From NCBI RefSeq assembly GCF_006874585.1, contig NZ_CP029764.1:23593-87592 (forward strand): a stretch of DNA of 64,000 nt, written 5' to 3'. Every line of letters starts with the position of its first letter. Position 1 is the stretch's first letter. Shown piece after piece: positions 1 to 8,144 of this stretch. This DNA is from Sphingomonas sp. IC081. GTDB taxonomy: Bacteria; Pseudomonadota; Alphaproteobacteria; Sphingomonadales; Sphingomonadaceae. A program made the translations under genes and the position numbers. Under the pieces are notes generated by a model. The model saw nothing but the letters and a program-made list of their open reading frames with translations. It had not been told where the DNA came from and did not search any database.

Positions 1-1
1 G

Positions 2-862
2 GAAGCCGCACGCATCGCGGTCACCGACCATGAACTCTATGAGCAGATCGTCACCGGCGCCCATGTGGGCATTTCCGGCTTTGGCGGCGCGTTCCTGATG
101 CTGGTCGGCCTCAGCTTCTTCTTCGACGATGAGCGTGAGCATCATTGGCTCGGCTTCATCGAAGGGCCGCTGTCGGCGTTCGCCAAGATCCCTTACTCGC
201 CCTACATCGCCACTGTCGCGATCGTTGCCGGCCTCTCCTTCCTCGTCCACGGTCATGAACAGCAGACCTTCCTGATTGCCGGCCTCGCCGGCGTTGTGGT
301 CTACTTCCTGGTGCAGTGGTTCGGCGACCTGGTAGGCGGCGAAGAAGATGCGACGGGTGCGGTCGTTCGTTCCGGCGCTGGCGCGTTCCTCTACCTTGAG
401 GTTCTGGACGCATCCTTCTCATTCGACGGCGTCATTGGCGCGTTCGCGATCACCAACAACATCATCCTGATCGCTCTGGGCCTCGGCATCGGCGCCTTCT
501 TCGTCCGCTCGATGACCATCGCGCTGGTGAAGGGCGGCCATCTGGCTGAATTCCGCTTCCTCGAACCGGGCGCTTTCTACGCGATCATCGCTCTGGGCAT
601 GATCATGCTGCTGAGCATCCGGATCGAGACGCCGGAAGTCGTCACCGGCCTGCTTGGCGCAGCCATCCTGGCGCTCTCGCTCTGGGCATCGGTTCGCCAC
701 CGCAAGCGCTTCCCGCATGAATATGAGGAAGGCGGTGAAGCCGAGGCCATTCTGCCCACCGGCCAGGTCATCGCCGGCGCCCACACCGCAGGTGCCGACG
801 CAGTCGAGCAGGCCAGCCCGGCTGCTGCTCCGACCGGCAACCCTGGTCCGCAGACGGCATGA
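2..862 (+). CDS. DUF475 family integral membrane protein (TerC-like), 5' truncated by window edge
   Basis: The reading frame is already open at base 2, so the start lies upstream of the window; 286 residues are visible. Several hydrophobic segments alternate with short loops carrying acidic residues (FSFDGVIGAF, a TerC/DUF475-like signature with an Asp inside a membrane segment). The polar Ala/Pro-rich tail is probably cytoplasmic. DUF475 proteins are relatives of TerC and occur beside TerD genes, where a role in metal handling at the membrane is assumed. A TerA-like gene follows 60 bp downstream, with a GC hairpin between them. Confidence 0.8.
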   Translation, partial: EAARIAVTDHELYEQIVTGAHVGISGFGGAFLMLVGLSFFFDDEREHHWLGFIEGPLSAFAKIPYSPYIATVAIVAGLSFLVHGHEQQTFLIAGLAGVVVYFLVQWFGDLVGGEEDATGAVVRSGAGAFLYLEVLDASFSFDGVIGAFAITNNIILIALGLGIGAFFVRSMTIALVKGGHLAEFRFLEPGAFYAIIALGMIMLLSIRIETPEVVTGLLGAAILALSLWASVRHRKRFPHEYEEGGEAEAILPTGQVIAGAHTAGADAVEQASPAAAPTGNPGPQTA

Positions 863-870
863 TCGAGCAA

Positions 871-892
871 CGGGGCGCCGGCCGGCGCCCCG
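871..892. terminator. GC palindrome between DUF475 and TerA-like genes
   Basis: A perfect 22-bp palindrome with arms CGGGGCGCCGG lies 8 bp after the DUF475 stop. No T-run follows, so it may act as a partial terminator or mRNA-stabilising hairpin rather than a full intrinsic terminator. Confidence 0.45.
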
Positions 893-922
893 TCACATCA
901 CCTCCAGACATACGCAAGAGCC

Positions 923-2059
923 ATGCAGCTTCAAAAAGGCGCTAACGCCGAGATCGATAGCAATATCGTGGAAATCAGCTGGCACGCCACTCCCGGCAAA
1001 GCCGAGGTGGACGTCTCGGCCTATCTTTTGACCGCCGCGCGCAAGGTCGAAGGTGATGCTGGCATGGTTTTTTATGGCCAACGCAGCGTCCCGGGTGCAA
1101 ATCTCACGATCTATCAGGAACAGCGCGCAGCGGTTTTCGAGATCAACCCGGCCACACTGCCTGCGACCATCGAGACCATCGCTTTCTGCGTGGCGCTGGA
1201 CACAGCCCAGGATCCGGCGCGCCGCCTTGCCGACGTCGGCGCTCTCAAAATGCAGATGGGATCGAACAGTTTCGAAATTCCGCTGGCGGGCATGTCCGAG
1301 CAGGCTCTCATCATCTGTGAAGTCTATAAGCGCAACGGCGCTTTCAAGGTGCGGGCTGTCGGTCAGGGTTTCAACGGCGGATTAGCCCCTCTAGCGACCA
1401 ATTTCGGCGTGGATGTTGAAGGCGCCAATGAGCAAGCGCCCGCGCCAGTAGCCGCCCCGTCCACACCAGTGAGCGCTGTGTCCCTCAAGAAGGTCACGCT
1501 CGCCAAGAATGAGCGTGTGAGCCTGTCGAAATCGACTGGCAGCATCCGCGCCAAGCTCAAATGGGAAGGACGTGGAAAGGGAGAGGGCGACCTCGACCTT
1601 TATTGCTTCTACGTCCTCAAGGACGGGACCTGCGGCAAGGTTTACTGGAAGGACATGGGGCGCTCTCACGCGCTGCCCTACATCACCCTGTCGGGAGATT
1701 CTCAGGTAGCTGGTGAAGAAGAAATAGTCCTGCATCGTCCGGACGAGCTTCGCTACGCCCTGTTTGGCGCTTACAGCGCCGTCAGCAACGGAGCTGGCTC
1801 CTTCGAGAGCTATCGTCCCAAGCTCATCTTCTACGGTCAGGATGGCAGCGAGGTTACCGTCCCGCTGCTCAATCCCAACCGAACCTCCTACTGGGTCGCC
1901 ATTACCCATCTCGATATCGATCGCGAGATCGTCATCCAGCATGTCGAGACATATGGGAAGAGCGGCCGAGCCTTTGTCGCCGCCGAACGGGCGCCCCGCC
2001 TTCATGCGGATGGCACCTGGGACATCAGCAAGGGGGCAATCGAATTCAAGCGCAAATAG
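923..2059 (+). CDS. TerA-like tellurium resistance/stress protein (TerD-domain N-terminus)
   Basis: 378 residues. Residues 1-170 are a divergent TerD-like beta-sandwich (LQKGAN start, DVSAYLL, ALIICEVYKRNG, GQGFNGGLAPLATNFG). A Pro/Ala linker leads to a second beta-rich half (residues 190-378) with DLDLYCFYVLKDG and WVAITHLDID, typical of TerA-class proteins. TerD domains bind calcium through Asp-rich loops; here those loops are partly degenerate. The start follows GAGCC and retains the usual short LQKG opening. It heads a run of TerD paralogues and is likely cytoplasmic. TerA is a family-level assignment. Confidence 0.75.
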   Translation: MQLQKGANAEIDSNIVEISWHATPGKAEVDVSAYLLTAARKVEGDAGMVFYGQRSVPGANLTIYQEQRAAVFEINPATLPATIETIAFCVALDTAQDPARRLADVGALKMQMGSNSFEIPLAGMSEQALIICEVYKRNGAFKVRAVGQGFNGGLAPLATNFGVDVEGANEQAPAPVAAPSTPVSAVSLKKVTLAKNERVSLSKSTGSIRAKLKWEGRGKGEGDLDLYCFYVLKDGTCGKVYWKDMGRSHALPYITLSGDSQVAGEEEIVLHRPDELRYALFGAYSAVSNGAGSFESYRPKLIFYGQDGSEVTVPLLNPNRTSYWVAITHLDIDREIVIQHVETYGKSGRAFVAAERAPRLHADGTWDISKGAIEFKRK

Positions 2060-2135
2060 CTTGATCATCTCTCGCGTGCTGCTGGGCGGGCGCCGCGCGG
2101 AACCACCAACGCCAAAATGAAAGGACGTTTGAAAC

Positions 2136-2708
2136 ATGGCAATTTCGCTTTCCAAGGGTGGCAATGTCAGCCTGTCGAAGGAAGATCCGACTCTCGACGA
2201 AATCATGATCGGCCTGGGCTGGGACGCGCGCGCCACCGATGGCTCCGACTTCGACCTCGATGCCTCGGCCTTCCTGCTGGCCGCCAGCGGCAAGGTTCGC
2301 AGCGACAGTGACTTCGTCTTCTACAACAACAAGGTCGTGGCCGGCGTCGAGCATCAGGGCGACAACCGCACCGGCGCGGGGGAAGGCGACGACGAGCAGA
2401 TCAAGGTCACGCTGTCGAAACTGCCGGCCGACATCGACAAGGTCGCCATCGTCGTGACCATCCACGAAGGCGAAGCCAAGGGCCAGAGCTTCGGCCAGGT
2501 CTCGAACGCGTTCATCCGTCTGGTCAACCAGAAGTCGAACAACGAAGTCGTTCGCTACGACCTTTCGGAAGACGCCTCGGTCGAAACCGCGATGATCCTC
2601 GGCGAAGTCTATCGTCACGGCACCGACTGGAAATTCCGTGCCGTCGGTCAGGGCTTCAAGGGCGGCCTTGGCCCGCTCGCGACGAACTTCGGCGTCAACG
2701 TCGGCTGA
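2136..2708 (+). CDS. terD: TerD family calcium-binding stress protein
   Basis: 190 residues, the full usual length of TerD. It opens with AISLSKGGNVSLSKE and shows the hallmark loops DLDASAFLL, DFVFYNN, GDNRTGAGEGDDEQI and SVETAMILGEVYRHG, with Asp residues placed as in calcium-coordinating TerD proteins. The C-terminus GQGFKGGLGPLATNFGVNVG is canonical. AAAGGACG lies before the ATG. TerD proteins contribute to tellurite, phage and envelope-stress resistance by an unresolved mechanism. The next gene is a paralogue 72 bp away. TerD versus TerE naming cannot be settled by eye. Confidence 0.9.
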   Translation: MAISLSKGGNVSLSKEDPTLDEIMIGLGWDARATDGSDFDLDASAFLLAASGKVRSDSDFVFYNNKVVAGVEHQGDNRTGAGEGDDEQIKVTLSKLPADIDKVAIVVTIHEGEAKGQSFGQVSNAFIRLVNQKSNNEVVRYDLSEDASVETAMILGEVYRHGTDWKFRAVGQGFKGGLGPLATNFGVNVG

Positions 2709-2714
2709 TCTGTT

Positions 2715-2736
2715 CGGGGGCGCAAGCGCGCCCCCG
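2715..2736 (+). terminator. hairpin between two terD paralogues
   Basis: A stem with 9-bp arms CGGGGGCGC / GCGCCCCCG and loop AAGC starts 6 bp after the terD stop. There is no U-tract; it probably attenuates or stabilises transcripts between the two genes. Confidence 0.5.
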
Positions 2737-2780
2737 ACCTGCCTCATACTTTCAAAACACAGCACCAGCAGGAGTCCTCA

Positions 2781-3362
2781 ATGGCTGTTTCTCTCGTCAA
2801 AGGCGGCAACGTTTCGCTCTCCAAGGAGGCTCCGGGCCTCACCTCCGTCACGGTCGGCCTCGGCTGGGACGTGCGCAAGACCGATGGCCAGGCCTTCGAC
2901 CTCGACGCTTCGGCATTCATCATCGGCGAGACCGACAAGGTGATCTCGGACGCGCACTTCGTGTTCTACAACAACAAGACCTCGCCCGATGGCTCGGTCG
3001 TTTATGGCGGCGACAATCGCACCGGTGATGGCGATGGCGACGATGAAACGATCAAGATCGACTTCGCCAAGCTGCCGGCCGACGTGAAGAAGGTCGTGAT
3101 CGCGGTCACCATCCACGAAGGCGCCGAGCGCAAGCAGAATTTCGGCTCGGTCTCGAACGCCTATGCCCGCGTCATGAACGACGCCGATGGCAAGGAGCTC
3201 GCGCGTTTCGATCTGTCGGAAGACAGCAGCACCAACGCCGCCATGATCTTCGTCGAGCTGTATCGCAGCGCGCAGGGCGAGATCAAGGTGAAGGCGATCG
3301 GCGAAGGCTGGGAATCGGGCCTGGCGGGCCTGGCCGGCGGCATGGGCGTTAACCTCGGCTGA
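2781..3362 (+). CDS. TerD/TerE family stress protein
   Basis: 193 residues and clearly paralogous to the preceding terD (AVSLVKGGNVSLSKE, DLDASAFIIGET, HFVFYNN, GDNRTGDGDGDDETI). All acidic calcium-loop positions are kept and are more acidic than in the neighbour. The C-terminus diverges (GEGWESGLAGLAGGMGVNLG). The start follows CAGGAGTCCTCA. Presumed cytoplasmic partner of the other Ter proteins in a membrane-associated complex with the TerC-like protein. Confidence 0.9.
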   Translation: MAVSLVKGGNVSLSKEAPGLTSVTVGLGWDVRKTDGQAFDLDASAFIIGETDKVISDAHFVFYNNKTSPDGSVVYGGDNRTGDGDGDDETIKIDFAKLPADVKKVVIAVTIHEGAERKQNFGSVSNAYARVMNDADGKELARFDLSEDSSTNAAMIFVELYRSAQGEIKVKAIGEGWESGLAGLAGGMGVNLG

Positions 3363-3428
3363 TCCCCATAAAATGGCGAGGCGTACCGGCATAACATGTC
3401 GATACGTCCCCCATAAGATGTCGATGCG

Positions 3429-3455
3429 AACCGCCGGGGCCAGCCTCCGGCGGTT
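3429..3455 (+). terminator. hairpin upstream of VWA gene
   Basis: Perfect 9-bp arms AACCGCCGG / CCGGCGGTT with a 9-base loop, in the 126-bp gap after the second TerD gene. Just upstream is a short direct repeat ATGTCGAT (around 3395 and 3418). Likely terminator or attenuator; there is only a weak U-tract. Confidence 0.5.
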
Positions 3456-3488
3456 CACTTATCTCTTCCATTCACAGGATATCGAGCC

Positions 3489-4802
3489 TTGAACCAGATG
3501 AACCCCGGCGAAAAGCGTGCGATCGCTGACTTCACCACCAGCGATGTGATCAATGTGATCGTCAGCCATGATCCGGCCGACATCGACATTGCCGCTTTCG
3601 GGCTCGATGCTGCCAAGAAAATTGCCGACGACCGCTACACGGTCCTCTTCAGCAACAGTGCCAGCCCTGACAAATCGATCAATATGTCCCGGCTCGACAG
3701 CGGCACGCTCTTCTCGGTCTATCCCGAGAAGGTGCCCGCCCATATCGAGCGGATCACGATCACCGCAACCCACGATACGCTCCCGCTGCAACGCGCAACG
3801 GTGTTGAAGGCGACGATCAACAATGCCGTCACGATCGATGCCAAACCGCATCTGGGCGACGAAAAAGCGGTCATGCTGCTCGATCTCTACCGCCACAATG
3901 GTGCCTGGCGCCTGGGCGCTGTGGTTCAGGGCTTTGCCGGGGGTCTCGGCGCTCTGGTCACCCACTTCGGCGGAGAAGTAGATGACGGGTCGGCTTCATC
4001 CCCCGCACCGAGCACCCCTGCGGCTGCTCCCGTTGCCGCTGCTCCTCCATCAGCCCCAGTCTCGCTGAGCAAGGTAGATCTGCGCAAGCAGCAAGTCGGC
4101 GTCTCGCTCAAGAAGCTAGGGATCGAGAATGAGAAGGCCGAAGTCCTGTTCGTCATCGACGGCAGCGGCTCCATGGGCACCCTTTACCGCAACGGCACGG
4201 TCCAGGAGACGGTGGAACGCATTGCGCCGGTGGCCCTGCGGCTGGATGATGATGGCACCATGGCTACGTGGTTTTATGCCTCCAGCTGCAAGCAGGTCGA
4301 GGATCTCACTGCAACAAACCTTGAAGGCTTCGTCGCTCGCACGCTCCCTTCTCCTGGCGCAAAAATCGGCGCCCGCGAAACCGGCAAGAAGGGCTTCTTC
4401 GGGGGCGCGATCAAGGAAGGCGGCGACTCCATCGGCTACGGGAACAATGAGCCAGTGGTTATGAATGCCATTCTGGACTCCGAGCCGACCCAGCGCACCA
4501 AGCCGCTGCTGATCATTTTTCTGACCGACGGCGGCATCGACGGCTCGACCTCGAAGGAGATCATCGCGATCCTCAAGAGAATATCGAACCGACCGATCTT
4601 CTGGCAGTTCGTGGGCGTCGGCAATGCGAACTACGGCGTGTTACGCAAGCTCGACACCATCGAGGGTCGGGTGGTCGATAATGCCGGCTTCTTCAGCGTC
4701 GATGATCTCTCACGCATCAGCGACGATCAGCTTTACGACCGCATTCTGTCCGAATTCCCGGCGTGGCTGAAGGCGGCGCGTGCCGCTCGGATCATGCCCT
4801 GA
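3489..4802 (+). CDS. TerD domain-VWA protein (TerF-like)
   Basis: 437 residues. The N-terminal 165 residues are TerD-like (DIDIAAFGLDAAKKI, YTVLFSNS, GAVVQGFAGGLGALVTHFGG). An Ala/Pro linker follows, then a von Willebrand A domain from about residue 215 with the MIDAS motif DGSGSMG and the later FLTDGGIDG acidic loop. TerF/TerY VWA proteins are thought to scaffold Ter complexes through metal-dependent contacts. The start is TTG at 3489 with CAGGA 9 bp upstream; an in-frame ATG three codons later is an alternative. Confidence 0.85.
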   Translation: MNQMNPGEKRAIADFTTSDVINVIVSHDPADIDIAAFGLDAAKKIADDRYTVLFSNSASPDKSINMSRLDSGTLFSVYPEKVPAHIERITITATHDTLPLQRATVLKATINNAVTIDAKPHLGDEKAVMLLDLYRHNGAWRLGAVVQGFAGGLGALVTHFGGEVDDGSASSPAPSTPAAAPVAAAPPSAPVSLSKVDLRKQQVGVSLKKLGIENEKAEVLFVIDGSGSMGTLYRNGTVQETVERIAPVALRLDDDGTMATWFYASSCKQVEDLTATNLEGFVARTLPSPGAKIGARETGKKGFFGGAIKEGGDSIGYGNNEPVVMNAILDSEPTQRTKPLLIIFLTDGGIDGSTSKEIIAILKRISNRPIFWQFVGVGNANYGVLRKLDTIEGRVVDNAGFFSVDDLSRISDDQLYDRILSEFPAWLKAARAARIMP

Positions 4803-4851
4803 TCACCCTGTCTTAACCTCAAAAGCACCATCTCTCCTCTAGGACTTTCCC

Positions 4852-5850
4852 ATGCGTATCTGGTTCAATCGCGGCTTCTCCCTTGCTCCTATCTCGGCTG
4901 CCATGATCGCAGCCGATCCGACGCTGGAGGTCTATGCGAGTGTGGGCGAGGGCATGCCGACCTATGAAGGGCCGACCGAAACCTGGGTCGAACCCAATTT
5001 GCCGGCGGCACAATATGTCGAATGGGCACGGGAGATGGTGATCGCCCGGGGCATCGATATCCTCATTCCGACGCGGTACCGCAAAGCCCTCTCGCAGGCA
5101 GACTTGCCGTGCCGGGTTGAACTGCCAGGCTCGATCGAAACCCTCGCGCTGCTCGAGGACAAATATGAGTTCGCGCAGGCGATCGAGGAGGAACCCTTCC
5201 ACCTGCTGACCACGCCCGTGGCAACCACATGGCAGTTGGAGAGCAGCATCTTCACCTTCCCCCAGGTCCATGGCGAGGACGCTGAACCCTGCGTAAAGCC
5301 GCGCAAGGGCGTCAATGGCCTGGGGTTCTGGCACCTGACCAAGGTCAATCCGACCAGCCATCTCCTCAACCCCGACGAGCGGAAGATCCGAGTGGACCTC
5401 TACCTCGATGCGATGCGCGCACAGGAGGTGGACGGCCCGATCGACGAACTCGTGCTGATGGAATTCCTGCCGGGCCCAGAGATCTCGTTCGACATTCTCG
5501 CGCATCACGGCCGGCTGCTGAAAGCAGTCGCTCGCACGAAACAGGAGAACGGCCGCCAGCGCATTCAGTCCGAGCATCCGCTTAAGGACGCTGCCGCGCG
5601 GCTCATCGAGCTGTTCAAACTGCACGGCGTTGTGAACGTCCAGTTCCGGAAGGCCAAGGACGGCAGCTGGAAGGCGCTTGAGATCAACAGCCGTCCAGCC
5701 GGCGGCGTTGTCTATGGCGAGAAGGTCGGCGCGCGCATCATTGCAGATTGGGCGGGACTGCTGACCGGACGCCTTACTCCCGACAGCATCGATCGTCGTT
5801 CAATCGACACCGAGATCGCCATCTCAAGCACCGTTCTTGAAGTCAGCTAA
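4852..5850 (+). CDS. ATP-grasp domain protein of the Ter biosynthetic module
   Basis: 332 residues. Beyond a Rossmann-like N-terminus, the core holds ATP-grasp features: KYEFAQAI, a Lys-containing strand KPRKGVNGLGFW, the VLMEFLPGPEISFDI hinge and the C-terminal EINSRPAGGV metal-binding segment. ATP-grasp enzymes ligate a carboxylate to an amine or thiol via acyl phosphate. In Ter clusters this gene sits beside PRTase, HAD and lyase genes, and the group is proposed to make a nucleoside-like metabolite. The substrate is unknown. Weak AGGA ribosome site before the ATG. Confidence 0.8.
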   Translation: MRIWFNRGFSLAPISAAMIAADPTLEVYASVGEGMPTYEGPTETWVEPNLPAAQYVEWAREMVIARGIDILIPTRYRKALSQADLPCRVELPGSIETLALLEDKYEFAQAIEEEPFHLLTTPVATTWQLESSIFTFPQVHGEDAEPCVKPRKGVNGLGFWHLTKVNPTSHLLNPDERKIRVDLYLDAMRAQEVDGPIDELVLMEFLPGPEISFDILAHHGRLLKAVARTKQENGRQRIQSEHPLKDAAARLIELFKLHGVVNVQFRKAKDGSWKALEINSRPAGGVVYGEKVGARIIADWAGLLTGRLTPDSIDRRSIDTEIAISSTVLEVS

Positions 5851-5865
5851 TCGAGGGGGCCTCTG

Positions 5866-7005
5866 GTGATCACTCCACAACCTGGTCAGCGCATCCAGCT
5901 CAACGATAATCCTGAATGTCATATCCGGATCCTGGGGCGCAATGCGGAACGATTGGGCGTCGCAGCGATCAACCTGCAGGGCGCAGTTCTGCCGTTCGAG
6001 GAAGGCCAGGAGGGGAACTGGTATCTCTCCTCCTTCGCGTCCCTTGGCGACCAGTTCGAGATCATCGCCTATATTCTCGACGACCGGTCAGGCGGTTTCG
6101 TCAATCAGAGCTATCCCATCCAGATGGAGATTTCAGGCGAGCAATATGCGCTGCCTGCTCCAGATGGCCAGCTCGCCGCCATTATCCTGGCCGAAATCTA
6201 CATGAAATCCGGCACTCGGCGCATGAAGGTTTCGAACGAAGGCTATACCTTCGGCATCGACGCCTATCTGCGCGCCCGTAATCTCCCCTCTGTCGCCATG
6301 CCGTTCCGCCAGCAGAGGCGCTCGAGAGAAGAGCAGGATCGGCCCTCGCCCTTCGAGCCCGACCGTCACCGGCCGTCTGCGGAGCCTGGGCAGGTGATCG
6401 GGACTGGCAGTGGCATCATCGTTGCGCCCGACCTCATCATCACCAATGCCCATGTGATCGAAGATGGCGAGAGCTTTCGTCAAGGACGAACGCAGAACCT
6501 CCTCCGACCGGTCGCAGTCGATCCCAAGCATGATCTTGCGCTGCTCGAAGGCTCCACCAATGGCCAGCCTCTGCCCATGCGCATCGGCGCGCCCATCTGG
6601 CTTGGTGAAAGCGTCATGGCTGCCGGCTTTCCCCTGATGGACGTGCTGGGAGCCGATCTTAAGGTCACCACCGGCAACATCTCTGGCCTTGCAGGAAACC
6701 ACGGCGACATCTCGCGCTTCCAGTTCACTGCCCCCATCGGGTCAGGATCCTCTGGCGGGGCGATCGTCGATGAATATGGCAACTTGGTAGGCGTCACTTC
6801 AGCGTCCCTCGCGCATGGCAATATGCGCGAACGGGGTTCGATCTCGGAAAATGTGAACTTCGGCATCCGCAGCAGCTTTGTGTTCGAAATGATCGCGGCC
6901 GCCGGCTTCACCGCGCCAATGCTTAGCCACCATTCGGAGAATAATCGCCGCGAGGTCGTCAACCGGCTGCGCGCGAGTGTCGTCAGCATCATCGTCAGCG
7001 CCTGA
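5866..7005 (+). CDS. TerD-like domain fused to trypsin-like serine protease
   Basis: 379 residues. Residues 1-130 are a degraded TerD-like beta domain (DDRSGGFVNQSY, LAAIILAEIYMKSGTRRMKV, YTFGIDAYL). The rest is a trypsin-fold protease with catalytic His in TNAHVIEDG, Asp in DPKHDLALLE and Ser in GSGSSGGAIVDEYG. No signal peptide is visible, so a cytosolic protease is implied. GTG start at 5866 after GAGGGGG, 15 bp from the ATP-grasp stop, so co-transcribed. Presumably regulates or processes Ter partners; the target is unknown. Confidence 0.85.
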   Translation: MITPQPGQRIQLNDNPECHIRILGRNAERLGVAAINLQGAVLPFEEGQEGNWYLSSFASLGDQFEIIAYILDDRSGGFVNQSYPIQMEISGEQYALPAPDGQLAAIILAEIYMKSGTRRMKVSNEGYTFGIDAYLRARNLPSVAMPFRQQRRSREEQDRPSPFEPDRHRPSAEPGQVIGTGSGIIVAPDLIITNAHVIEDGESFRQGRTQNLLRPVAVDPKHDLALLEGSTNGQPLPMRIGAPIWLGESVMAAGFPLMDVLGADLKVTTGNISGLAGNHGDISRFQFTAPIGSGSSGGAIVDEYGNLVGVTSASLAHGNMRERGSISENVNFGIRSSFVFEMIAAAGFTAPMLSHHSENNRREVVNRLRASVVSIIVSA

Positions 7006-7015
7006 GGGGAGTCTC

Positions 7016-8083
7016 ATGGGTTTTCGCTTCAGCAAACGTATTTCGATCTTGCCGGGGGTCCGGCTCAACCTCAGCGGATCTGGCGCCTCGCTGTCCGTCG
7101 GGCCGCGCGGCGCCTCGATCACCATGGGCAAGCGCGGTGTCTATGGCAATGTCGGCATCCCCGGGACCGGGCTGAGCTATCGCGAGCGGCTCGACAAGCC
7201 CAGCCGCAGGTCCACATCGAGCCGCCCGCCTGAGGCGCCGACGCCGCCGGAGCCGCAGATCCCCAATGGCCTCGTTGCTCGAATTATCGATGATCAGCTG
7301 GTGTTTCTCGATGGAGAGGGCCAGTCCATTGATCCTGCATTGATCCCGCTCATCAAACGGACCATGAAGGACGAATTGCGCGAGTTTCTTCAGGAAAATG
7401 TCGAAGCGCGCAATGATGCTGCCACCTCTCTGGCGACCATCCATCTCGACATTCCCCAAACGGTCGGCCAGATCTTGCGCTCCAGCGCTGGAAAGCCAAG
7501 CCGGGAACAATTTGCTTCTGGCGAGGATCACATGGCAGCACTCATGGCCTGGCGGGCCGCTCAAGCGAACGCTGGGCCCGATCTCGCTGCGGTCGAAGAC
7601 GCATTGCTGCAGCGTCTCGGCTCGCTGGAATGGCCCCGTGAAACCAACATCGCGATCTCCTTCAACGGCGGACGGCTACTGCTCGACGTGGACCTCCCAG
7701 AAATCGAGGACATGCCCTCGGTCAAATGGTCCGCCGACTTCACACAGCTGGCATTCCGCCCGAAAGAGCTGACCCAGAAGGAGCGCGCAGCTCTCTATCT
7801 CGACCATGTCTGCTCGCTGCTGGTGCGGCTCGTCGGCCATTCCATGGCGGTCGCTGAGCATATCCATAAGGTCGCCGTCTCCGCCTACACACAGAGAAGC
7901 GGCGCAGTTGGGCAAGAACGAGACGAATATGTGGCTACCTTGTCGGTCGATCGGTCGGCCTGGGGCGAGGTCAATCTTGCCTCGCTTGCGCAGATTGAAC
8001 CTCAAAATCTGCTCCGGCATCTCGGGGCAAAAATAGAAACCAACAGCAGAGGAATACTGCTGGTCCAGACGCCTCTGACATGA
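7016..8083 (+). CDS. DUF4236 N-terminal protein of unknown function in the Ter operon
   Basis: 355 residues. The first 60 match the DUF4236 pattern (GFRFSKRISILPGVRLNLS, SVGPRGASITMGKRG, GIPGTGLSYRE), a small beta-rich module seen in many bacterial stress proteins. The remaining 290 residues are mixed helix and strand and I do not recognise a family. The ATG at 7016 follows GAGGGGAGTCTC, overlaps nothing, and gives the canonical MGFRF opening. The preceding protease stop is 11 bp upstream. Confidence 0.8.
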   Translation: MGFRFSKRISILPGVRLNLSGSGASLSVGPRGASITMGKRGVYGNVGIPGTGLSYRERLDKPSRRSTSSRPPEAPTPPEPQIPNGLVARIIDDQLVFLDGEGQSIDPALIPLIKRTMKDELREFLQENVEARNDAATSLATIHLDIPQTVGQILRSSAGKPSREQFASGEDHMAALMAWRAAQANAGPDLAAVEDALLQRLGSLEWPRETNIAISFNGGRLLLDVDLPEIEDMPSVKWSADFTQLAFRPKELTQKERAALYLDHVCSLLVRLVGHSMAVAEHIHKVAVSAYTQRSGAVGQERDEYVATLSVDRSAWGEVNLASLAQIEPQNLLRHLGAKIETNSRGILLVQTPLT

Positions 8084-8144
8084 TCAAATATATGCAGGCA
8101 TACCCGGCTATCGGGTTCACAGATAAAGAGGAAATTTCTGATCC

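Noticed and set aside
3361..3488. Short ORFs between the second TerD gene and the VWA gene
   Set aside because: No ribosome site; the region is better explained by a hairpin and a short repeat.
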